From assembly GCA_027082825.1 (NCBI GenBank), contig JALWTO010000051.1, positions 1 through 37,404 of the forward strand: DNA of 37,404 nucleotides, written 5' to 3'. Source of the stretch: Acidilobaceae archaeon. GTDB lineage: Archaea; Thermoproteota; Thermoprotei_A; Sulfolobales; Acidilobaceae. Below, one piece after another: positions 10,269-18,909 of the stretch (position 1 is the stretch's first letter; every line of letters starts with the position of its first letter). The notes below the pieces were generated by a model, which was not told the DNA's origin, did no database searches, and saw only the letters and a list, made by a program, of their open reading frames with translations. The position numbers and the translations under genes were made by a program.

Positions 10269-11306
10269 TTGGCCATTTCAGAAAGCTTAGCAGATTTTGT
10301 TAAAGAATATAAGAAAATCCTGATTTTCGGCGCAGGAGGGGGTGGTGATTCTATAGGATCTCTTCACATATACTATAGAATTAAAGAACTAGGAGGGGAA
10401 CCTCTCCTTGGTTCTATAGTTTGGGAAAGAAGCGTTGTTGACCCTATTCCAGGGCCTATACCTTTAGAGGCTATGATAGATGTTGAGCCCATAAGCTGGT
10501 CAGCTGCCTTAGCAACTGGAAAAAGTTATGCTTTAAGACCCTTTGGTGAGGTCAAACCTCAACTCATCAGAGTTGCTTCGAGATTAAGAGAGAAGGTACT
10601 CGTCATAGATGCATCAAAAGGTGCCGAAGGTATTAAAGAAGCTCTTAATTCAGCTAAAGATGTCCTTGGAATAAGAGCAGCTATAGCTGTCGATGTTGGA
10701 GGAGATATACTTGCAAGAGGTTGTGAGAAAGAGCTCTGGAGTCCTTTGGCCGATGCCCTTTCATTAGCTGGTCTTACGAGTTCGAATTTACCATCACTAG
10801 TTGCTGTCCATGCTCCAGGAGCTGATGGAGAATTATCTACAGAAAATATATTGAGATATATATCATTGATAGGATCTAGTGGAGGTCTTCTTGGAGTCAC
10901 AGGCCTACAAAAGAGTGATGTTAAGATTCTTCAAGACATACTAAAGGAGGCCGTAACAGAAGCTAGTGCTGTTCCCATTCATGCATTTTTAGGATATTCA
11001 GGCGAAAAAAAGATACGGTCAAAGACTAGGACTATATTAATATCACCAATTCAATTAGTAACTTTTCTTCTAGAGACTAAGAAAGTTTTTGTTTTTTCGG
11101 AAATAGCTAAAGAGGTAATCGGGACTAAAGGAATAGGAGAAGCTAAAAGAAGGTTGAATGCCAGATGCGTCTATACAGAGCTTGATCTTGAGAACGACAT
11201 ATCAAACATGAAAGCTTTAGGCAGAAATACTAGTATTCTTGAGACCAGAGAACAGGGAAGACTGTCACTCAAACGAAGAGGATGTAAGCCTATAGACTGT
11301 ATATAA
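10269..11306 (+). CDS. DUF1152 family protein
   Basis: ILIFGAGGGGDSIGSLHIYYRIKELGGEPLLGSIVWERSVVDPIPGPIPLEAM, typical of archaeal DUF1152. Confidence 0.75.
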   Translation: MAISESLADFVKEYKKILIFGAGGGGDSIGSLHIYYRIKELGGEPLLGSIVWERSVVDPIPGPIPLEAMIDVEPISWSAALATGKSYALRPFGEVKPQLIRVASRLREKVLVIDASKGAEGIKEALNSAKDVLGIRAAIAVDVGGDILARGCEKELWSPLADALSLAGLTSSNLPSLVAVHAPGADGELSTENILRYISLIGSSGGLLGVTGLQKSDVKILQDILKEAVTEASAVPIHAFLGYSGEKKIRSKTRTILISPIQLVTFLLETKKVFVFSEIAKEVIGTKGIGEAKRRLNARCVYTELDLENDISNMKALGRNTSILETREQGRLSLKRRGCKPIDCI

Positions 11307-11324
11307 TCTTTTACAATCTTTTAC
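11305..11324. repeat. 10-bp perfect tandem duplication (AATCTTTTAC x2)
   Basis: Read directly: aatcttttac aatcttttac at the 3' end of the DUF1152 gene. T-rich, possibly part of a terminator. Confidence 0.7.
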
Positions 11325-11348
11325 TTAATTTAACAGCAACACTTAATG

Positions 11349-11699
11349 TCATTTCGCACTAACTCCCTTAGCCTCTGTCTGAATATTGCTTCTTCTTGAC
11401 ATAGCCAAAAGATCTTCTAATTGTTCCATTCTCTCCATAACATAATTTAGAATCTCTGTAGTTTCTCTATATCTTCCCTCTAGAAGTATAGTCTTGGCTC
11501 TTAGCTCTTTCTCAAGTTTTTCAACCTTCCTAGCAAGTATTCCTACACTCTCGGGCTCCCTATTACCTACGTGGAATCCGTCTAAACCATTTTTAATATA
11601 TATCTTTATCAGATCTGTAATCTGTATACCTAGTTCGCCAGCTCTCTCTCTGAGCTTTCGGTATACGCTATCTGGTAGCGATAAATGTACAGTTGGCAT
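11349..11699 (-). CDS. Ribbon-helix-helix (CopG/Arc-like) protein with C-terminal coiled coil
   Basis: MPTVHLSLPDSVYRKLRERAGELGIQITDLIKIYIKNGLDG is an RHH fold pattern, followed by a heptad-like segment VEKLEKELRAK...MERMEQLEDLL. Confidence 0.75.
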   Translation of the reverse strand: MPTVHLSLPDSVYRKLRERAGELGIQITDLIKIYIKNGLDGFHVGNREPESVGILARKVEKLEKELRAKTILLEGRYRETTEILNYVMERMEQLEDLLAMSRRSNIQTEAKGVSAK

Positions 11700-11867
11700 C
11701 TGTCTACCCCACTAAAGAGAAATACTGCAATAGGAATATTTAAATCATACTCTTTCAGTCTTTTTGTTTCAAGAGAAGTAATGTAAAAATGCTATACGCA
11801 ATCTCTATGGGCAGTCCTGGTATTACTATAAAGATACAGATAGCTTGGTCTGGAACTCTAAGGGTGT

Positions 11868-12044
11868 ATGATAATGAGAGTTGTGAGCTTCAAGATTGAA
11901 GAGGAGCTACTAGAACTGCTAGAAAGATATGCAGTTCTTAAGAACATGAGCAAGAGTGAGGTCATTAGAAGAGCAATAAAGAGATATATTTCTGATGGCT
12001 TTGAAGCCCCCGTAATAACAAGAAGAATAAAGGTCTATGGCTGA
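11868..12044 (+). CDS. Small ribbon-helix-helix transcriptional regulator (58 aa; not in the supplied ORF track)
   Basis: Translates as MIMRVVSFKIEEELLELLERYAVLKNMSKSEVIRRAIKRYISDGFEAPVITRRIKVYG*. Classic RHH/CopG pattern (beta strand, then helix, 'MSKSEVIRRAIKRYI'), with AGGGTGT upstream. An ATG at 11874 is an alternative start. Confidence 0.8.
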   Translation: MIMRVVSFKIEEELLELLERYAVLKNMSKSEVIRRAIKRYISDGFEAPVITRRIKVYG

Positions 12045-12056
12045 AGCCCCCGTAAT
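12002..12056 (+). promoter_or_regulatory. Direct-repeat pair (TGAAGCCCCCGTAAT x2, 40 bp apart) with nested palindromes, candidate operator upstream of the RNR gene
   Basis: Exact 15-mers at 12002-12016 and 12042-12056. They are preceded by GGCTT/GGC, forming GGCTTTGAAGCC and GGCTGAAGCC palindromes. The second copy abuts a TATA-like AATTTATAG. Confidence 0.45.
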
Positions 12057-12094
12057 TTATAGTATTACCTTGTACTAACTTAGGTGATGCAAAA

Positions 12095-15000
12095 ATGGCC
12101 CTAAAAATAATGGTACTAAAAAGGAATGGTAAAAAAGAGCCTTTCATACCAGGTAAACTATATGAAAGTATATTATTAGCATCACAAGGGTTAAGTCTTG
12201 CAGAGTCTGAAGTAGATGATTTGTTCAGATCAGTCAGACTTGAGATACTTGAAGACGAGAAAAAAGAAACAACAAGCTCTTTGATAGCCGACAGAGTTGT
12301 TAGACTTATGATGGAGAAAGGAGTTTATGATCCTAAATGGTTTGAAGCAGCAAAAAGATATGAACTTGCTAGGATATACAATAATGTATATGGAAAGGGT
12401 AATTGGAAAGACTTTGATCCTATAGACCTAAGGCTTACATTTAATGCAATAAAGGTTCTTGAGGCTAGATATTTGCTTAAAGAACCTGAATCTGGCAGAT
12501 TTAAAGAAACACCCAAGATGATGTTTAAAAGAGTTGCAAGATTCTTAGCCTCGGTAGAAAAAAGATATGGAGCTAGTGAACAGGAAACAAAGTATTGGGA
12601 AGAAGAGTTTTTTAGAATAATGAGTGAGCTAAAATTCATACCAAACAGTCCAACTTTAATGAATTCAGAGACACGTCTAGGTATTCTCTCTGCATGTTTT
12701 GTAATACCAGTCCGTGATGCAATGACCACATCTGAAGGCGAAGGTATAATGGATGCCGTCAGGGCACAGGCGCTCATATTTCAGCATGGTGGTGGAACTG
12801 GTTTTGATTTCAGTGAGCTCAGACCTGAAGGCGATGTTGTTACATCAAGTGGAGGGAGATCTAGTGGTCCTTTAAGTTTTATGAAACTTTTCGATTTAAA
12901 CACTGAAGTTATAAAACAAGGAGGAAAGAGAAGAGGAGCTAATATGGGTGTAATGCATATATGGCATCCTGACATAAAGAAGTTTATAAAAGCAAAAACT
13001 GGTGCCTTAAAAGATGTAAACCTCCAAAACTTCAATATAAGTGTTGGGGTTTATGATTGGTTCATGGAAGCTGTTGGAAAAGAGGAAAGGATACCTCTAA
13101 TAAACCCAAGAAAAACTGATCTCAGTGGGGTAAGAGATTCTCGATACTATGCAACAGTAAGGGCAAGATATAGATTAAATGAAGAATGGGTTCAGGAAAT
13201 AATTATAGATGAGCTTGAAAGAAACAAAGGAAGTGTCAGGCTCGACGAAAGTTTAATTGTAACATGGGATGAGGCCTTAGCTATAGCCAAGACTAATAAC
13301 GCGATAACTGACTGGATAGATGCAAGAGATCTTTTTAATGAGATAACTAAAGGAGCATGGGATTCAGGAGATCCAGGAATGCTCTTTATAGATACTATAA
13401 ACAGAAGACACCCCGTGTGGTACTTAGGGAAGATACATGCAACGAATCCCTGTGTTAGTGGAGATACTTTAATTCTAACCCCTAAGGGATGGAAAAAAGC
13501 AAAGGATATTTATAAAGAGGCTAAGAATGAGGGCATAGCGAAAGGAGTTGCTATTAACAAAGAGTTGCTAGGCGAAGGAGGAGAAGCCTCTGCATATAAA
13601 ACTAAACTTATCACAACAGTAGGAGAGGAGGAGGTCTATAGAGTTACAGAAGATGAAGCCTTGAATCTTAAGATTTCTTCAACTGTAGAAGCTTGGATTT
13701 GGCATATAGGACTTAAACCTGCTCTAAAGATTATTACTAGAGAAGGGTATGAAATAACTGTAACTCATAATCACAAATTCCTAACCCCTAAGGGATGGAA
13801 AAAAGCAAAGGACTTAAAACCAGGAGATAAGATAAACATTGCAAGGTTACATCCAGCATTTTCTGGCTATGAGGGATCCATAAATCTTGATGAGGATGTA
13901 GCCTTTGCCTTAGGTTGGTTGGTTGAAAATGGTGCTTTCAATGAAGATTATGTAGCCTGGTTCTTTAATGAAAGAGATAAAGCTGCCGAAGAGAAGGTCA
14001 GGAGAGGTATTGAAAAATTAGGTGGAAACCCAACCTCACATACATATGTTTTAAATAAGGCTAGATATAAAGTTCAATATAATAAGGGAAGTAAAGTTTA
14101 TGGGAATGTAACAGAACTAATGGGCAGAGCCTTTAAGAGAGATGGAGAAAGAACTTTACCAGAGATTGTTTGGAAAATGAGCCCCAGAGCCCTCGCAGCA
14201 TTTCTAAAAGGTCTCTTTACTGCAGATAGTTATATAGACTATGACAAAACCATAAGACTCGTGAATGCTAGCTTAAAGCTTCTAAAAGAAGTACAGATTC
14301 TGCTGACAACATTTGGAATATATTCTATGATTCGTAAGAAGGGGCATTTAGATGATTCCCATTACATAATAGATAATGAAAAAAGAGCATTCTCAGATGA
14401 GCATTACGAGCTTATAATTGAAGGTTATAGTAGAAAATTGTTTAAAGATTTCATAGGGCTTGAGAATATCGAAAAACTAGAGAAACTGACATTAGGCAAA
14501 ACCAGGAAGGATCCTACCTGGGCTATTATAGAGAAAATAACAGATGTTGGCTTTGCTGACTTTTATGATTTTACAGTCCCTTACTATCATAACTATATAG
14601 CTAATGGGCTAATTAACCACAATTGTGGAGAAGAGCCTTTACTTGATTGGGAAAACTGCAACCTTGGAAGTATAAATCTAGAGAAATATGTAATAGAGAG
14701 AACAGAGGGTCCTACTATAGACTGGGAAGGATTAGCTAAAGATGTTAGAATAGCCATCAGATTTTTAGATAATGTTATTGATGCTAATAGACATCCTCTG
14801 CCTCAAATAACTAAAGCGAATCGCAAAACAAGAAAAGTAGGCCTTGGTGTCATGGGATGGGCTAGAATGTTAATAAAGCTAGGAATACCCTATGATAGCC
14901 CTGATGCAGTCTATTTAGCCTGGTATCTTGCTGAGTGGATAGCCTGGAATGCATACTCCGAAGGAGTAGAACTTGCGAGAGAAAAGGGTCCTTTCCCAGC

Positions 15001-15928
15001 ATGGAATTTCAAATTATACAGATGGTTGTTTGAGACAACACCTTTTGAATCACCTGAAAAGATTCTGGAAATAGCCGGAATTAAAAATAAACTTAGTGAG
15101 AGAGCTAAGAGGCTAATTACCTCAAGACCTCCAACAAACTGGGAAGGAGTCAAGAAGAGAGCTAAACTATATGGCCTTAGAAATGCCACTTATCTAAGCA
15201 TTGCTCCAACTGGTAGCATAAGTATAATTGCTGGGACTAGCTCAAGTATAGAGCCTTTATTTGCCCTGGCGTTCATAAGGAACGTGTCCGTAGGAACGTT
15301 CTTAGAAGTCGATCCACTCTTTATAGACGAGTTGAGAAAGCTTGAAATTGATGAACCCGAAGTATTGGAAACTATAGCAGAGACGGGCAGTGTATCTCAT
15401 ATAAAGTGGATTCCAAGAAGATTAAGAAGACTTTATAGAACTGCTCATGATATAAATCCTGAGTGGCATCTCCTACATCAGGCAACATGGCAAGTATGGA
15501 TAGATGCCGCTGTGAGCAAGACAGTAAATCTTAGGCATGATGAACCTCCAGAGACTGTATGGAGAGTCTACATGCTGGCATGGAAGTTGGGAGCTAAGGG
15601 AGTAACAATATATAGAGACAGAAGCAAGTCTGAACAGGTAATTTACTTTGGTGTAAAGAAGGAGAGGAAGAGAGAGGAAGAAATACCAGTTATAAAGACT
15701 GAGAAAGAAGAGATCAGACCTATATTGATAATAGACAAAGAGAAAGAAGAGAGAGAGGAGAGCCAAAAGAAAATACCTGAGATAATAACTAAAAAGGCTA
15801 ATACAGAGTCGCATGAAACAAGACTAACTCCTGGAAAGAGTAGAGTAAGACTTGGTAACGGAAAAATAAAGGAACTTCTTGTCGTTGCCGAAGAGTATGC
15901 TGGAGGCTGTCCTACCTGCGATATTTGA
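12095..15928 (+). CDS. nrdJ: Class II (adenosylcobalamin-dependent) ribonucleoside-diphosphate reductase with N-terminal ATP-cone, interrupted by an intein
   Basis: ATP-cone [23 protein letters not shown] motifs [47 protein letters not shown] and [32 protein letters not shown]-terminal redox tail GGCPTCDI. Confidence 0.93.
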   Translation: MALKIMVLKRNGKKEPFIPGKLYESILLASQGLSLAESEVDDLFRSVRLEILEDEKKETTSSLIADRVVRLMMEKGVYDPKWFEAAKRYELARIYNNVYGKGNWKDFDPIDLRLTFNAIKVLEARYLLKEPESGRFKETPKMMFKRVARFLASVEKRYGASEQETKYWEEEFFRIMSELKFIPNSPTLMNSETRLGILSACFVIPVRDAMTTSEGEGIMDAVRAQALIFQHGGGTGFDFSELRPEGDVVTSSGGRSSGPLSFMKLFDLNTEVIKQGGKRRGANMGVMHIWHPDIKKFIKAKTGALKDVNLQNFNISVGVYDWFMEAVGKEERIPLINPRKTDLSGVRDSRYYATVRARYRLNEEWVQEIIIDELERNKGSVRLDESLIVTWDEALAIAKTNNAITDWIDARDLFNEITKGAWDSGDPGMLFIDTINRRHPVWYLGKIHATNPCVSGDTLILTPKGWKKAKDIYKEAKNEGIAKGVAINKELLGEGGEASAYKTKLITTVGEEEVYRVTEDEALNLKISSTVEAWIWHIGLKPALKIITREGYEITVTHNHKFLTPKGWKKAKDLKPGDKINIARLHPAFSGYEGSINLDEDVAFALGWLVENGAFNEDYVAWFFNERDKAAEEKVRRGIEKLGGNPTSHTYVLNKARYKVQYNKGSKVYGNVTELMGRAFKRDGERTLPEIVWKMSPRALAAFLKGLFTADSYIDYDKTIRLVNASLKLLKEVQILLTTFGIYSMIRKKGHLDDSHYIIDNEKRAFSDEHYELIIEGYSRKLFKDFIGLENIEKLEKLTLGKTRKDPTWAIIEKITDVGFADFYDFTVPYYHNYIANGLINHNCGEEPLLDWENCNLGSINLEKYVIERTEGPTIDWEGLAKDVRIAIRFLDNVIDANRHPLPQITKANRKTRKVGLGVMGWARMLIKLGIPYDSPDAVYLAWYLAEWIAWNAYSEGVELAREKGPFPAWNFKLYRWLFETTPFESPEKILEIAGIKNKLSERAKRLITSRPPTNWEGVKKRAKLYGLRNATYLSIAPTGSISIIAGTSSSIEPLFALAFIRNVSVGTFLEVDPLFIDELRKLEIDEPEVLETIAETGSVSHIKWIPRRLRRLYRTAHDINPEWHLLHQATWQVWIDAAVSKTVNLRHDEPPETVWRVYMLAWKLGAKGVTIYRDRSKSEQVIYFGVKKERKREEEIPVIKTEKEEIRPILIIDKEKEEREESQKKIPEIITKKANTESHETRLTPGKSRVRLGNGKIKELLVVAEEYAGGCPTCDI
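13475..13506 (+). repeat. 32-bp perfect direct repeat, copy 1 (intein block A region)
   Basis: ctaacccctaagggatggaaaaaagcaaagga, encoding [10 protein letters not shown](D). Confidence 0.9.
13781..13812 (+). repeat. 32-bp perfect direct repeat, copy 2 (intein block B region)
   Basis: ctaacccctaagggatggaaaaaagcaaagga, identical to 13475-13506. Offset 306 bp, in frame. Confidence 0.9.
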
Positions 15929-15948
15929 AACCTTTTCTTATGTTTTAG

Positions 15949-16422
15949 CTATAACTCCCCTATATCTAAAATTTGGCCTTCATATTTGGCTCTTTCAAGA
16001 GCATCAAGCCTTTTAGATAACTTAATGGCAGCTTCTACAGCTCTCCTAGCGTATTCCTCAGCTCTTTCAAGGGCCTGCATTCTTGTAGCCCCAGGACCGA
16101 TTATTCCTAGAGCTACAGGTTTTTCATGTTCAATTGAAAGATCCATAATTTTTCGTGCTGCTTGATGTCCAACAACCTCATCATGTCTAGTCTCGCCCTG
16201 TATTACAGCGCCAAGTACAGCAATTGCATCTACAAAATCTTTTTTGATAATCTGAGAGACAGCCAAAGGAATATCAAAGGATCCAGGGACCCTGAATATT
16301 ACACTAATCTCTGCTCCAAGGAACTTTGCATGGCTTATTGCCTTTTCTAACATTATTCTAGTTATATCAAAGTTAAACTCTGAAACCACAATGGCTAATC
16401 TTATTTTATTCTCTTCGTTCAA
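15949..16422 (-). CDS. ribH: 6,7-dimethyl-8-ribityllumazine synthase
   Basis: [33 protein letters not shown] and [15 protein letters not shown]. Confidence 0.92.
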   Translation of the reverse strand: MNEENKIRLAIVVSEFNFDITRIMLEKAISHAKFLGAEISVIFRVPGSFDIPLAVSQIIKKDFVDAIAVLGAVIQGETRHDEVVGHQAARKIMDLSIEHEKPVALGIIGPGATRMQALERAEEYARRAVEAAIKLSKRLDALERAKYEGQILDIGEL

Positions 16423-16645
16423 TATATTCGCCCAAAGCCTCTAGATAAGCTAGTAGATTTAAATTCTTAAATAGTATATTCTTTTTAGAATATTAAAACT
16501 AACGAAAAATAAAATCTTCTATCTTTATGTTACGAATAATCTACATTGAGTAGAGAGATATTTTAATGGCAAGCAAGATAGCTGAAGTGTGGAGAAAAAG
16601 AGGTTAAGTAAAAGAGTCTAATGAGTAACAAAGGGTGCATGAGAT

Positions 16646-17413
16646 ATGGGAATAGACGATCAGTCAGTAAGGATATCAGTACTAGAATTAATAGGCTATA
16701 GGGAGTGGACCGAGACATTAGGTCCTGATAGGGAGTGGTTAATTCAGAAAACACAAGCTGATGTTTATAGGGCTATCCAACTTAAGGTTAGCGAGTTAGG
16801 AGGCTTTGTTATACCTATAAGATATGACTATATGATTCTCTTGGCAAGCAACTTAAACGAAAAAGATCATAGAAAGATTTTGAAGGTCGTCAAGAAATAT
16901 TCACCTGTAGAACCAAGAATAGCAAGTTCATGTTCTGAAACTCCTCTGGCTGCCGAGGAAGTAGCCTCAAATCTCCTGCAGGAAACTGAGGCTGGTGAAG
17001 TCCACTATGAGGATTGTAAAAACAAAGAAGTCTCTGTTGTGGCCCATGTCGATGCCGATGACATTACTGGGCTTACTAAAACCATAGGAGCTTATAAGGC
17101 ATATATTAAAGTATTGAATGTACTTTCATATCTGAGGTCAAGACTAATTGAATGGGGAGGAATGGCCGAATATCTTGGTGGTGATAATGTCCTTATGATC
17201 TTACCTCCAAATAACTATCACCAGATTCTAGAGGAGAGCATTAAAAAAGTTAGAGAGCTTAAATTGAAAATTGGCGTTGGAGTAGCTCCCACTTTCAGAA
17301 AAGCCCTATTACTGGCAGCTGATGCTCTTTCTGATCTAAGAGAGCATGATCATAGATTTAAGATAGCTGTAAGAATTGGAAATCCAGAACTGAAAGTGGC
17401 CAAATCAGTTTGA
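16646..17413 (+). CDS. gch3: GTP cyclohydrolase III (archaeal, FAPy-forming)
   Basis: Overall pattern SVLELIGYREWTETLGPDREWLIQKTQADVYRAIQLKVSELGGFVIPIRYDYMILLASN...TPLAAEEVASNLLQ...VSVVAHVDADDIT...GGDNVLMIL matches GCH III. Confidence 0.85.
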   Translation: MGIDDQSVRISVLELIGYREWTETLGPDREWLIQKTQADVYRAIQLKVSELGGFVIPIRYDYMILLASNLNEKDHRKILKVVKKYSPVEPRIASSCSETPLAAEEVASNLLQETEAGEVHYEDCKNKEVSVVAHVDADDITGLTKTIGAYKAYIKVLNVLSYLRSRLIEWGGMAEYLGGDNVLMILPPNNYHQILEESIKKVRELKLKIGVGVAPTFRKALLLAADALSDLREHDHRFKIAVRIGNPELKVAKSV

Positions 17414-18120
17414 TGGTGAATATTTTGGATAAGTTTCTGGATGCTGTATTTTTTGACGTGGATGGTGTGTTAACTAGCATTAAAAGCAGCTGGAGATATA
17501 TCCACAAAAAACTTGGTGTTCTTGAAGAAGCAGACAAATACAAGAAGGCATTTATCGATGGAAAGATTACCTATGAAGAGTGGATGAGACTAGATACAGA
17601 ACTGTGGATACGCGTATTTAATGGAAAGCTTCATAGATCTCAGCTTCATGAAATACTTTCCGAGATAAAGCCAAGAGAGGGGGCAAAAGAGCTTTTTGTT
17701 TGGCTTCATAGAAACAATATAAAGATAGCACTCATAAGTTGTGGTGTCGAACCTCTCGTTGATAGGATTGCAAGAACCCTAGGTGCTGATATTTGGATGG
17801 CACCTCGTCTTAAATTTGATAAGAAAGGTTACCTTCTTCCTGGAGGGATACCAATTCCTGCTCCTCAGGGTCATAGAAGTAAAGGATGGGCAATTAGACG
17901 AGTTGCTTGGGAGCTAGGAGTATCACCTAATAGGAGCGTGTATATAGGTGATGATCTTTGGGATTTAGAAGCTTTCAAAGCTGTTGCTTATCCTATAGCC
18001 TTTGAACCAAGCCATCCTATCCTCAAAGAGAAAGCTTTCTGTACTATCAATTCTTTTGAGGAATTGATGACTGTCCTAGATTCATTAATGAGAAGCGGTA
18101 GATGTCAAAGGCCCGTCTAA
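17410..18120 (+). CDS. HAD-superfamily phosphatase (phosphoserine phosphatase-like)
   Basis: Motif I FFDVDGVLT, motif II ALISCG, motif III/IV VYIGDDLWDLEAF. Overlaps the gch3 stop by 4 bp. Confidence 0.85.
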   Translation: MMVNILDKFLDAVFFDVDGVLTSIKSSWRYIHKKLGVLEEADKYKKAFIDGKITYEEWMRLDTELWIRVFNGKLHRSQLHEILSEIKPREGAKELFVWLHRNNIKIALISCGVEPLVDRIARTLGADIWMAPRLKFDKKGYLLPGGIPIPAPQGHRSKGWAIRRVAWELGVSPNRSVYIGDDLWDLEAFKAVAYPIAFEPSHPILKEKAFCTINSFEELMTVLDSLMRSGRCQRPV

Positions 18121-18202
18121 ACTAATTAGTCGAAGTAAAATATTTCAAAGAGTGAAAGATCTGGAAAGATGTGGCGGTTCTTAGATTCAGAGGTGTACCC
18201 CA

Positions 18203-18847
18203 GTGAGTAATAGCATCATTAGCTCAGAACAGAAGGTACTACTGAAAGGGCTAGCTCTTATAGGATTTATAGGTTTCATATTGCTTGGAGTAGGATTCAT
18301 GTTATCTGGATATGCCGCCTCAGCTCCTTTTATAAAGTCCTCTCTTTCAAAGACCCTTATAACAACTAGATCTAAGATTACAATCTTCAGTTCGTTCTTT
18401 TTAATATTTGTAGGAGCTATATTAGTTAATTTCAGCTTAAGTTCTATAGCAAAGGAATCAGGCTGGCATGTACTTGGTGATGGTATATCAGGCTGGACTG
18501 CTTACGTAATAATAGGTGGAGGATTTTTTACAATAGGCTTAGGATTTAAATCAATGGCTACCTTCACAGGAATGGTGTCGAAGAGTATAATATTTTACTC
18601 CATGATAGACTCGATACTTGCCCTAGTTCTTATGTTTCTTGCTGGAGGAAGGGTTTACAATCCTTTGTTTGCCTTAGAAAGACTCAAAGGTGGTAGATGG
18701 ATAGCGCCATTTGGAAGATTTGGAACCATGCTGGGGGCCGTACTTTTGCCAATAGGGTTTGGGGGTCTTATCCTAGGTATAATCTTTATAGTACTAGGAA
18801 TAATATTAATAATTAAAGCATCAAGTCTTCCTGTTAAAATCAAGTGA
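18203..18847 (+). CDS. Hypothetical multi-pass membrane protein
   Basis: GTG start; several long hydrophobic segments; operon-like position. Confidence 0.55.
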   Translation: MSNSIISSEQKVLLKGLALIGFIGFILLGVGFMLSGYAASAPFIKSSLSKTLITTRSKITIFSSFFLIFVGAILVNFSLSSIAKESGWHVLGDGISGWTAYVIIGGGFFTIGLGFKSMATFTGMVSKSIIFYSMIDSILALVLMFLAGGRVYNPLFALERLKGGRWIAPFGRFGTMLGAVLLPIGFGGLILGIIFIVLGIILIIKASSLPVKIK

Positions 18848-18909
18848 TAACTTTAAACTAAAAATTTAAATCAAGTCTTAAACATTCTTACTTTCTTAGA
18901 TACCCTTAG

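Larger units (their letters stand above)
13451..14623 (+). mobile_element. Intein (391 aa) with LAGLIDADG-type homing endonuclease domain, inserted at NP^C of the RNR active-site motif
   Basis: Block [21 protein letters not shown]; block [26 protein letters not shown]-like motifs [11 protein letters not shown] and [11 protein letters not shown]; block [23 protein letters not shown] followed by +1 Cys (CGEEP). Confidence 0.95.

Noticed and set aside
11789-11899. 36-aa ORF (MLYAISMGSPGITIKIQIAWSGTLRVYDNESCELQD) before the small RHH gene
   Set aside because: Overlaps the RHH gene and its promoter; no recognisable family; likely chance.
16566-16607. 13-aa mini-ORF (MASKIAEVWRKRG) upstream of gch3 as a leader peptide
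   Set aside because: Too short to support; no attenuator structure or pathway-relevant codon run.
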